This document shows, one piece after another, positions 1-5,519 of a DNA stretch of 5,679 nucleotides. The stretch spans positions 1 to 5,679 of the forward strand of contig QMMS01000303.1 of the NCBI GenBank assembly GCA_003647375.1, given 5' to 3'. Position 1 is the first letter of the stretch; each line of letters begins with the position of its first letter. The translations under genes and the position numbers were made by a program. The notes beneath the pieces were generated by a model. It did not search any database. It was not told where the DNA came from and saw only the letters and a program-made list of their open reading frames with translations. The stretch is from Deltaproteobacteria bacterium. Lineage in GTDB: Bacteria; Desulfobacterota; Desulfobacteria; Desulfobacterales; B30-G6.

Positions 1-38
1 AAATGGTCTTTTTCCGCGATATCGGCGTTGGACGCCAT
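1..38 (-). CDS. 5' end of an unidentified protein gene (partial, runs off window)
   Basis: Reading leftward from position 38, an ATG opens a frame encoding MASNADIAEKDH before the window ends. A strong Shine-Dalgarno, TGAGGAG on the minus strand, lies about 7 bases upstream of the ATG (near 46-52), which is the main reason for believing the start. The gene lies in the same direction as tilS, 150 bases beyond the tilS stop, so it may be transcribed from tilS or from its own promoter; I see no convincing promoter in the gap. Twelve polar residues are too few to name a family. There is no signal peptide or membrane segment in what is visible, so the usual tilS neighbour ftsH, whose product starts with a membrane helix, is not favoured. 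Confidence 0.6.
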   Translation of the reverse strand, partial: MASNADIAEKDH

Positions 39-146
39 GATTTAACTCCTCAAAATAGCACGCTATTACTCCGGGTTAAATCTGTCGTCCGCCTTGATAT
101 CACGTAAAAATCCTCATTTCTGGACGGACACGAGTTAATGGGTAAC

Positions 147-182
147 AAAATGTTAGAATACCGTTGTAACAGTAAACATTTT
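147..182. repeat. AT-rich inverted repeat downstream of tilS
   Basis: AAAATGTT at 147-154 is the exact reverse complement of AACATTTT at 175-182, with 20 bases between. A smaller overlapping palindrome, TAACA-AAA-TGTTA, lies at 143-155. The site sits just past the tilS stop codon. It could be a weak transcription end point for tilS or an operator for the minus-strand gene beginning at 38. The stem lacks GC pairs and a convincing T-run, so a standard intrinsic terminator is unlikely. Only the symmetry itself is seen; function is a guess. Confidence 0.3.
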
Positions 183-188
183 TCCTGA

Positions 189-1640
189 TTAGGCAAGAAA
201 AAGTTCAATTTTAAGAACATTTTTGGTCTGTTGCGTTATTTTGACTCGCTCATCGATTCGATGCCCCACAATCCAGACAATGACGTCTCTACTGACAAGA
301 ACGGGCGTCTTCCGACGAATCTCCCTGGGTACCTTGTTGTTTATGAAAAAATTCTTCACTTTTTGAGTACCCTGCATTCCCAGCGGCATAAATCTATCCC
401 CTGGAAGTGTATCTCTGAGCAGCATGGGAAAAGTGAGTTTGTCCATATCAAAGAATGCGGTATGTTGTCCAGCAGAAGTCAGACTGCCCATGGATTCTAC
501 AGGCATGGAACCAAGCACGAGAGTTGTTCCTGATTCTTTGACCATCACCGTCCGGGTGCCGACATCCGGGTGCGGAACAGAAATTGTATATAAAGGTATT
601 GTCTCGCCAGGCCGTGAGTTTTCCCGGGAGGGGGGAAGCGATGGTTGTCTGGAAATCGAGACATGGTCCCCGGGCTGTTTCCGGATGACCAGTCGGCCGG
701 GAAGACATAGTATCCGGCCTGGAGATCCTTCCCGGCAGAGATTCAACACGGCATCGATATGTTGAAGTGTGATGCTTTTCAGATTTCCTTTGACATGCTT
801 GATGGCTGCTCGGATTGTACGGCGCTGAATGGCTCCATGGTTTTCCAGAAGCTTTGAAACGGGCATTCGAATGGATGTGGCGTCACCATCTGCCAGGGTG
901 TTGAAAATCCGGCCCGAATAATGGTTCAGCCAGTCCTCTTCGGCTCTGAAAATAGCAGCGGTGCGGTTCAAGGTATCCACCAGGTTGGGGTTGTAACGAT
1001 GAATCAACTCGGGCACCAATTCATGCCGGATCCGATTTCTCAGGAATCGCAGATCGTTGTTGGTGGCATCCAGAACAAAGGCCACCTGGTTATCCTGAAG
1101 ATAATTCATGATACTTTCTCGTGTCTGTTCAATTAACGGACGAATATATCGATTGTTGCGGACCGGGGGTATCCCGGAAAGCCCCAGCGGTCCACTGCCC
1201 CTAAACAGATTCATCAGGACGAGTTCGGCATTGTCGTCGGCTTGATGTCCCATGGCTATTTTGTTGTAGCCGAATTTTCGGGAGATACGACTGAAAAAAT
1301 TATAGCGTGCTTTTCTTCCCAATGCTTCGAGAGATCCCCCTTGCTGCTGATGAAGGCCCCGGATATCTACCGTTGCAACATGCGACGGCAGATCTGTTTT
1401 ATTACACAGTGACGATACGAATGCAGCATCCCTGGTGGCCGCTGATGGGCGTAAACCATGATTCAGATGGGCTACCCCTATCCGGATATCAAATTTTGTC
1501 TGGAGGGTCAGCAAGACGTGCAGCAGGGCGACTGAATCCGGACCCCCGGAAACAGCCACGAGAACCTTGTCTCCTGATTTCAGCATGCTGAATTCAAGGA
1601 GCGTTTTTTCAACCGATTGAATCAGAGGGTGTTGTTTCAT
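189..1640 (-). CDS. tilS: tRNA(Ile)-lysidine synthetase TilS
   Basis: TilS uses ATP and lysine to convert cytidine 34 of the CAU-anticodon isoleucine tRNA to lysidine, so that it reads AUA and is charged with isoleucine; it is cytoplasmic and normally essential. The 483-residue protein shows the PP-loop ATP-binding motif SGGPDS at residues 31-36, HLNHGLR at 58-64, GHQADDNAE at 131-139, RGSGPLGLSG at 147-156, and DATN at 191-194 followed by an arginine-rich NRIRHE stretch. The C-terminal tRNA-binding domain is recognisable from about residue 405 (LLRDTLPGDRFMPLG, KVKNFFINNKVP, then VWIVGHRID). Length and domain order are as expected for the longer TilS form, with no break. The ATG at 1640 is used because conserved sequence starts within 25 residues, but its Shine-Dalgarno is poor (only GGA, very close). 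The gene diverges from the SRP RNA gene. Confidence 0.97.
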   Translation of the reverse strand: MKQHPLIQSVEKTLLEFSMLKSGDKVLVAVSGGPDSVALLHVLLTLQTKFDIRIGVAHLNHGLRPSAATRDAAFVSSLCNKTDLPSHVATVDIRGLHQQQGGSLEALGRKARYNFFSRISRKFGYNKIAMGHQADDNAELVLMNLFRGSGPLGLSGIPPVRNNRYIRPLIEQTRESIMNYLQDNQVAFVLDATNNDLRFLRNRIRHELVPELIHRYNPNLVDTLNRTAAIFRAEEDWLNHYSGRIFNTLADGDATSIRMPVSKLLENHGAIQRRTIRAAIKHVKGNLKSITLQHIDAVLNLCREGSPGRILCLPGRLVIRKQPGDHVSISRQPSLPPSRENSRPGETIPLYTISVPHPDVGTRTVMVKESGTTLVLGSMPVESMGSLTSAGQHTAFFDMDKLTFPMLLRDTLPGDRFMPLGMQGTQKVKNFFINNKVPREIRRKTPVLVSRDVIVWIVGHRIDERVKITQQTKNVLKIELFLA

Positions 1641-1649
1641 ATTTCCGAC

Positions 1650-1675
1650 AATATATCAGCCAAGACATGGTTTCA
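1650..1675 (-). promoter_or_regulatory. Candidate tilS promoter (weak)
   Basis: On the minus strand a TATATT hexamer (plus positions 1650-1655) is preceded by TTGAAA with a 15-base spacer, or TTTGAA with 16. If used, transcription would begin only a few bases before the tilS ATG, giving an almost leaderless message; that would fit the poor Shine-Dalgarno. The spacing is shorter than the optimum and the region is AT-rich, so chance is a real alternative. Confidence 0.3.
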
Positions 1676-1676
1676 A

Positions 1677-1699
1677 ATAAAATCGTGGAACGATTTTAT
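1677..1699. repeat. Perfect 9-bp inverted repeat between tilS and the SRP RNA promoter
   Basis: ATAAAATCG (1677-1685) and CGATTTTAT (1691-1699) are exact reverse complements separated by 5 bases. The site ends 3 bases before the -35 box of the SRP RNA promoter and lies just upstream of the candidate tilS promoter on the other strand. Its size and symmetry suit a dimeric regulator's operator or a small AT-rich hairpin. No known family's site is recognised. Confidence 0.45.
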
Positions 1700-1702
1700 G
1701 CC

Positions 1703-1731
1703 TTGATAAATCGGTTGGTCGTGTTTATATT
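1703..1731 (+). promoter_or_regulatory. Sigma70-type promoter of the SRP RNA gene
   Basis: TTGATA (1703-1708) and TATATT (1726-1731) are separated by exactly 17 bases, each one mismatch from the -35 (TTGACA) and -10 (TATAAT) consensus. The predicted start, about 7 bases downstream, falls at 1738, the first base of the GGTTGTGC strand that pairs with the RNA's 3' end. The match between promoter geometry and RNA 5' end supports both calls. Confidence 0.8.
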
Positions 1732-1737
1732 CTTTGC

Positions 1738-1984
1738 GGTTGTGCTAGGCGGGGAGTTAGCGGTTCCCTCGTCCCGAAATCCGCTTATGCGGGGCTGAAC
1801 TCCCTCTTTAGGGTATTTTTTGAGTTCTCAGGTTTTGTCTGATCGGACGCTACGCAACAGACACTCACGAACCTCGTCAGATCCGGAAGGAAGCAGCGAT
1901 AAGTGATGGGCTCTGTGTCGTGGATCGATCTCGATCAATACATACCAAAGGGCTTCGAGATAACACAACAGAGGGTGCACAACC
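1738..1984 (+). ncRNA. ffs: Signal recognition particle RNA, large type with Alu-like domain
   Basis: SRP RNA binds Ffh and guides ribosomes making membrane or exported proteins to FtsY. The signature is CAGATCCGGAAGGAAGCAGC near 1879-1898: a GGAA tetraloop (1885-1888) with the asymmetric loop that binds the Ffh M domain. About 135 bases of 5' sequence mark the large form rather than the short 4.5S form. There, GGGAGTT (1752-1758) pairs with AACTCCC (1798-1804) around a small CCGC/GCGG hairpin, like the Bacillus Alu domain. Helix 5 is supported by CCCT/AGGG (1802-1805 with 1949-1952), GGTAT/ATACC (1812-1816 with 1942-1946) and TTGA/TCAA (1820-1823 with 1935-1938). The 5' end follows the promoter. 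The 3' end is uncertain: GGTTGTGC at 1738-1745 pairs perfectly with GCACAACC at 1977-1984, but a shorter CACAAC at 1964-1969 could serve instead. No clear intrinsic terminator follows. Confidence 0.93.
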
Positions 1985-2002
1985 TGTCATGTAAGAAGCC
2001 AT

Positions 2003-2227
2003 TTTATCCCGTCATTTAAAACCTGGACCTTTGGGCCAGGTCAGAGACATCAGGCTCTGCCGAAGGCAATACGAATTAAATCCGAAGCACGAATATCGAA
2101 ATTCTAAACAATACCGAATGATCAAAATTCGAATGTTCCAAACGGATCGCCCTAAGGCTCGTGCGCAATGTTTGGGCAATTTGACATTTGATATTTGAAT
2201 TTGTTTTGAATTTCGATATTCGGATTT
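2003..2227 (+). repeat. Composite dispersed repeat, copy A (diverged, lacks the 39-nt insert)
   Basis: Copy A starts about 18 bases after the SRP RNA. Its first part holds a 21-base hairpin at 2021-2041 (ACCTGG and CCAGGT arms, apex CCTTTGG) and about 35 further bases related to copies B and C. Its second part (2078-2227) begins AAATCCGAA and ends TTCGGATTT, exact reverse complements, and the arms stay partly complementary for tens of bases inward. The centre (about 2145-2170) is unrelated to that of copy B. Between 2109 and 2110 this copy lacks the palindrome present in B and C. There is no coding capacity. It resembles a small non-autonomous inverted-repeat (MITE-like) element; that class is an inference. 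Confidence 0.75.
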
Positions 2228-2335
2228 TTGATTTCAAACAACCGAATATCTTGTAGACCCTGAACCTTCTGTTTATCCTTAAAATTGTGTTACATTCACC
2301 TTTTTTTCATGGGGATTTAAAAACTTTCGGCAATC

Positions 2336-2363
2336 TTGACATTGTACCATACCGTCTTATATT
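2336..2363 (+). promoter_or_regulatory. Strong sigma70-type promoter in the spacer between repeats A and B
   Basis: A perfect TTGACA (2336-2341) is followed after 16 bases by TATATT (2358-2363), one mismatch from TATAAT. It is the best promoter match upstream of grpE, but transcription from about 2370 would run some 535 bases, through repeat B, before the grpE start. It could therefore drive grpE-dnaK with a very long leader, or a short untranslated RNA ending earlier. No heat-shock sigma32-like pair or CIRCE sequence was seen. The rest of the 2228-2449 spacer shows only AT-rich sequence and a weak GATCC/GGATC symmetry near 2423-2448. Confidence 0.65.
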
Positions 2364-2449
2364 TTGAAAAAAAGTAAGCAGGTACACGGAATATTTACAT
2401 ATTTAACAGATTGAAAGCATGCCGATCCGGCGATTTTGAAGGGTGGATC

Positions 2450-2721
2450 TTTATTTCGGCGCTTAAAACCTGGTCCTTTGGGCCAGGTCAGAGATATTTG
2501 GCTATGTCGATGGTAGTAGTTACTTAAATCCGAAGCACGAAATTCGAAATCCTAAACGGTTCGACAGGCTCACCGCCCTGAGCAATGTCGAAGGGCAATA
2601 CCGAATGATCCAAATTGCGAATGATCAAAACAAGACCTTGGAGATACAAGCTTAAGCATTCTGTTTGAAACATTTGAGCATTTGATATTTGGATTTGTTT
2701 CGTATTTCGATATTCGGATTT
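2450..2721 (+). repeat. Composite dispersed repeat, copy B (complete, with 39-nt insert)
   Basis: This is the fullest copy. It comprises a T-rich left edge (2450-2455), the hairpin module (2468-2488), a linker, and an inverted-end element at 2526-2721. That element's outer 9 bases (AAATCCGAA at 2526-2534, TTCGGATTT at 2713-2721) are exact reverse complements, and the inner arms are imperfectly complementary. The 39-nt palindromic insert occupies 2558-2596. Positions 2463-2608 match copy C at 141 of 146 positions with no gaps. A minus-strand frame of 69 codons across this copy is a by-product of the repeat and not taken as a gene. Confidence 0.82.
2558..2596 (+). repeat. 39-nt palindromic insert inside repeat copy B
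   Basis: The unit begins GGTTCGACAGGCTCA and ends GTCGAAGGGC. TTCGAC pairs with GTCGAA and GCTCA pairs with TGAGC, leaving a 2x3 internal loop and a six-base CCGCCC apex. Its borders are set by comparison with copy A, where CTAAAC runs straight into AATACC. The edge is ambiguous by one base because a C is shared. The form resembles small mobilised palindromes such as REP-type units, but no transposase is in the window. Confidence 0.75.
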
Positions 2722-2906
2722 AGAATTTATCACACGATGAATGTGTTTAACATTAACCCTTATAGGGTTGAATCAGTGCCGGGCCCTTTGGACCCGGGTA
2801 TCTACTTGTTTCCCAGGTGAGGAGACCCTGCGGTAAGAGTCTCCGAAAGCGGCAATGACGGAAAACAGCCCAGCAGGTAGATGACAGCCAGGAGAAAATT
2901 GACTTC
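2722..2906 (+). promoter_or_regulatory. Structured leader region upstream of grpE
   Basis: This 185-base stretch has no gene but several short symmetries in the direction of grpE. AACCCT-TAT-AGGGTT lies at 2755-2769. A GC-rich hairpin at 2779-2797 has CCGGG/CCCGG arms and an inner CC-CTTT-GG-like apex. GGAGAC (2821-2826) pairs with GTCTCC (2839-2844). The Shine-Dalgarno AGGAG (2890-2894) ends 12 bases before the grpE ATG at 2907, a rather long gap. TCTCC at 2840-2844 can pair either with 2821-2825 or with GGAGA at the Shine-Dalgarno (2891-2895). The pairings are seen; any regulatory meaning is inferred. Confidence 0.4.
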
Positions 2907-3512
2907 ATGACAAAGAGCGAAGAGATCAAGGATACCGTCAAGACAGAAGATCCTGACATTCAGAAACAAGCCCCATTGGAAGGTGAACCCGGCGATGAGT
3001 CTCGCAAGGATACTGCACCGCAAACGCCGGAAGAAAAGATCGAGAAGGCGGAAGCAGAAGCCAAGGAAGCCTACGATCGTTTCCTGCGGGCTTCGGCCGA
3101 GCTCGAAAACTACAAAAAACGAACCCGGAAGGAGATGGCGGATTTTAGAAAATATGCCAATGCTTCGCTGGTCAAGGAACTTCTGGGTGTTGTCGATAAT
3201 CTTGAAAGGGCCATTGAATCTTCGAATGGAAGCAATGAGGAAGGGCAGCTGTCGGAGGGTCTGGATTTGACGCTCAAGGAACTTCTCAAAATATTCAAGG
3301 AATTTCATGCATGCCCCATCGAAGCGCTCGGTAAACCATTTGATCCCTGCTATCACCAGGCCATGATGCAACAGGAAACAACCGATCAACCCGAGAATGT
3401 CGTTCTCAATGAACTTCAAAAGGGGTACATGATTCATGACAGACTTTTAAGACCTGCCATGGTCGTTGTTTCCAAATCGCCGGCGGGTTCCGGTAACGAT
3501 GACAACAATTAA
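2907..3512 (+). CDS. grpE: Nucleotide exchange factor GrpE
   Basis: GrpE is the dimeric cytoplasmic cofactor that releases ADP from DnaK, resetting the Hsp70 cycle, and acts as a thermosensor in characterised species. The 201-residue protein has an acidic, disordered N-terminus (about 1-40), a long charged coiled-coil helix (about 41-90, ending ELENYKKRTRKEMADFRKYA), helices of the dimer bundle containing LLGVVDNLERAI (92-103), and the C-terminal beta domain that contacts DnaK. That domain carries the family signature PFDPCYHQAM (144-153) followed by GYMIHDRLLRPAMVVVSK (173-190). Length is typical. The ATG is preceded by AGGAG, 12 bases away; no better start lies nearby. dnaK follows after 57 AT-rich bases, so the two are very probably co-transcribed. 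hrcA, often next to grpE, is not seen upstream. Confidence 0.97.
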   Translation: MTKSEEIKDTVKTEDPDIQKQAPLEGEPGDESRKDTAPQTPEEKIEKAEAEAKEAYDRFLRASAELENYKKRTRKEMADFRKYANASLVKELLGVVDNLERAIESSNGSNEEGQLSEGLDLTLKELLKIFKEFHACPIEALGKPFDPCYHQAMMQQETTDQPENVVLNELQKGYMIHDRLLRPAMVVVSKSPAGSGNDDNN

Positions 3513-3553
3513 ATAATAAAATAATATAAACAAACAGTTGAATCTATTTAAGG

Positions 3554-3561
3554 TAAGGAGG
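3554..3561 (+). promoter_or_regulatory. Consensus ribosome binding site of dnaK
   Basis: TAAGGAGG is a full match to the anti-Shine-Dalgarno sequence and lies 8 bases before the dnaK ATG at 3570. It is much stronger than the grpE site, which fits DnaK being needed in large excess over GrpE from a shared message. No promoter or hairpin is evident in the 57-base gap. Confidence 0.85.
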
Positions 3562-3569
3562 AGAACAAG

Positions 3570-5519
3570 ATGGGAAAAATAATCGGTATTGATCTCGGGA
3601 CCACCAACTCCTGTGTGGCGGTTATGGAAGGCGGTGAAGCCAAGGTGATCACGAACCAGGAGGGCGGCCGGACGACACCATCGATTGTCGCTGTTTCAGA
3701 GAGCAATGAAAGGTTGGTGGGACAGATTGCAAAGCGTCAGGCGATAACCAATCCTGAAAACACGATTTTTGGCGTGAAACGGCTGATTGGACGAAGTTAT
3801 GGGTCGCCTGAAATTCAGAACGACATGAAGATACTCCCGTACAAAATCGAACAATCAAGTAGCGGCGAAGTTCGCATCAACCTGAGGGGTAAGCTTGTCA
3901 GCCCGGCAGAAGTGTCATCGTACATACTGGCCAATATCAAAAAAACAGCCGAAGAATACCTGGGTGAACCGGTTACCGATGCTGTTGTTACCGTCCCCGC
4001 ATATTTCAATGACAGCCAGCGCCAGGAGACGAAGGATGCTGGAAAAATAGCGGGCCTCAATGTTCTGCGAATTATCAACGAGCCCACAGCAGCATCACTT
4101 GCATATGGACTGGATAAACGGAAAGAAGAAAAAATCGCTGTTTTTGATCTGGGTGGTGGTACATTCGATGTTTCGATTCTGGAAATCGGTGAAGGTGTCT
4201 TCGAAGTAAAATCCACCAACGGCGATACCCATCTGGGCGGTGAAGATTTTGATTTACGCATCATTGACTATTTTGCCAACGAATTCAAAAAAGATCAGGG
4301 TATCGATATTCGAGCCGATAAAATGGCACTTCAACGTCTCAAGGAAGCAGCGGAGAAGGCGAAAATGGAATTGTCGACATCCCTGGAAACGGATGTCAAC
4401 CTGCCCTTTATCACGGCTGACGCCAGTGGTCCCAAGCATCTCAATATCAAGATTACCCGAGCAAAGCTTGAGGCACTCATTGCCGACCTGCTCAACAAAC
4501 TGGAAGGACCCTGTCGGACAGCTCTGAAAGATGCCAATCTGTCACCTAAGGAAATCGACGAGGTCATTCTTGTGGGCGGCATGACCCGAATGCCGGCAGT
4601 ACAGGATCGTGTAAAGAAGATATTCGGTAAGGATCCCCACAAGGGAGTGAATCCTGACGAGGTGGTTGCCATCGGTGCTGCCATTCAGGGCGGTGTCCTT
4701 AAAGGGGATGTCAAGGATGTACTGCTGCTGGATGTAACCCCCCTTTCGCTCGGGATTGAAACCCTTGGTGGTGTTATGACTCGACTTATCGAAAAGAATA
4801 CCACGATTCCAACAAAGAAAAGCCAAATATTTTCTACAGCCGCCGACAGTCAACCGGCAGTCTCCATTCATGTCATGCAGGGTGAACGTGAAATGGCGGC
4901 GGGGAACAAAACTCTGGGTCGTTTTGAACTGGTGGGGATACCTCCGGCACCCCGGGGAATTCCGCAGATTGAAGTGTCCTTCGATATCGATGCCAATGGT
5001 ATTGTGAATGTCTCCGCTAAAGATCAAGCTACCGGCAAGGAGCAGTCCATACAGATCACGGCTTCCAGCGGTCTTTCCCAGGAAGAGATCGACAAACTTG
5101 TCAAGGATGCCGAACTGCATGCCGAAGACGACAAGAAGAAGCGGGAACTCGTCGATGCCCGGAACCATGCCGACGCATTGATCTACTCCACAGAAAAGTC
5201 CATCAAGGAGATGGGAGACAAGGTTGAGGATGCAACCAAGACCGATGTGGAGTCAGCCATCGCATCACTGAAAACAGCCATGGAAACTGAGGATACCGAC
5301 GAAATCAAACGGTTAAGTGAGTCGCTGACACAGACCTCACATAAGCTGGCCGAGGCAATGTATCAGCAGGCCTCACAGGCCCAGGAACCGGGTGGAGACG
5401 GTGCCGAAGGTTCTTCAGATCAGGCTTCCGGTGCTTCTGACGATGATGTTGTGGATGCTGATTTTGAAGAGGTCAAGGAAGAAGTCAAGGAAGAGGTCAA
5501 GGAAGAGGGCACCAAATAA
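3570..5519 (+). CDS. dnaK: Molecular chaperone DnaK (Hsp70)
   Basis: DnaK is the ATP-driven cytoplasmic Hsp70 that binds exposed hydrophobic segments, working with DnaJ and GrpE. All three Hsp70 signatures are present: IDLGTTNS at residues 7-14, [14 protein letters not shown] at 191-204 and [13 protein letters not shown] at 333-345, with the ATPase motif [12 protein letters not shown] at 141-152. T198 matches the E. coli autophosphorylation threonine. The segment around residues 80-103 is the insertion typical of Gram-negative type DnaK. The linker [13 protein letters not shown] (383-395) leads into the substrate-binding beta domain (about 396-500) and helical lid (about 505-605). After a Gly/Ser/Ala-rich stretch comes the conserved acidic motif [12 protein letters not shown], then an unusual EEVK-repeat tail. 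The 649 residues include no disruption. The start is fixed by homology and a consensus Shine-Dalgarno. dnaJ, a common next gene, is not in the 160 remaining bases; repeat C begins instead. Confidence 0.99.
   Translation: MGKIIGIDLGTTNSCVAVMEGGEAKVITNQEGGRTTPSIVAVSESNERLVGQIAKRQAITNPENTIFGVKRLIGRSYGSPEIQNDMKILPYKIEQSSSGEVRINLRGKLVSPAEVSSYILANIKKTAEEYLGEPVTDAVVTVPAYFNDSQRQETKDAGKIAGLNVLRIINEPTAASLAYGLDKRKEEKIAVFDLGGGTFDVSILEIGEGVFEVKSTNGDTHLGGEDFDLRIIDYFANEFKKDQGIDIRADKMALQRLKEAAEKAKMELSTSLETDVNLPFITADASGPKHLNIKITRAKLEALIADLLNKLEGPCRTALKDANLSPKEIDEVILVGGMTRMPAVQDRVKKIFGKDPHKGVNPDEVVAIGAAIQGGVLKGDVKDVLLLDVTPLSLGIETLGGVMTRLIEKNTTIPTKKSQIFSTAADSQPAVSIHVMQGEREMAAGNKTLGRFELVGIPPAPRGIPQIEVSFDIDANGIVNVSAKDQATGKEQSIQITASSGLSQEEIDKLVKDAELHAEDDKKKRELVDARNHADALIYSTEKSIKEMGDKVEDATKTDVESAIASLKTAMETEDTDEIKRLSESLTQTSHKLAEAMYQQASQAQEPGGDGAEGSSDQASGASDDDVVDADFEEVKEEVKEEVKEEGTK
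5469..5504 (+). repeat. Three tandem 12-base repeats at the dnaK 3' end
   Basis: GAGGTCAAGGAA (5469-5480), GAAGTCAAGGAA (5481-5492) and GAGGTCAAGGAA (5493-5504) are consecutive in-frame units with one difference, encoding EVKE three times; a partial fourth unit (GAGG) follows. They lengthen the charged C-terminal tail of DnaK beyond the usual [10 protein letters not shown] ending. Replication slippage is the likely origin. Confidence 0.85.

Noticed and set aside
1..38. ftsH as the gene after tilS
   Set aside because: The visible N-terminus is polar (MASNADIAEKDH), unlike the membrane-anchored start typical of FtsH; too short to name otherwise.
424..765. Plus-strand frame of 113 codons and similar frames opposite tilS
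   Set aside because: They are antisense to well-conserved tilS coding sequence, with no recognisable product.
1738..1984. tRNA or 6S RNA at this location
   Set aside because: The GGAA-capped helix with GGAAGGAAGCAGC is specific to SRP RNA, and no cloverleaf or T-loop sequence was seen.
2003..2721. CRISPR array
   Set aside because: The repeats are long, few, internally palindromic and irregularly spaced, with no uniform spacers and no cas genes.
2524..2733. Minus-strand frame of 69 codons in the grpE upstream region
   Set aside because: It lies almost entirely within repeat copy B, including the palindromic insert, has no ribosome binding site of note, and its translation simply reflects the repeat.
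2228..2906. CIRCE element or sigma32-type heat-shock promoter before grpE
   Set aside because: I looked for TTAGCACTC/GAGTGCTAA halves and for CTTGAA with a CCCCAT-like -10 and saw neither; only a sigma70-like promoter is supportable.
2802..3437. Minus-strand frame of 211 codons
   Set aside because: It is antisense to grpE, whose plus-strand frame has clear family motifs; the overlap is a shadow of codon composition.
4542..5168. Minus-strand frame of 208 codons
   Set aside because: It is antisense to the substrate-binding region of dnaK and shows no recognisable domain.
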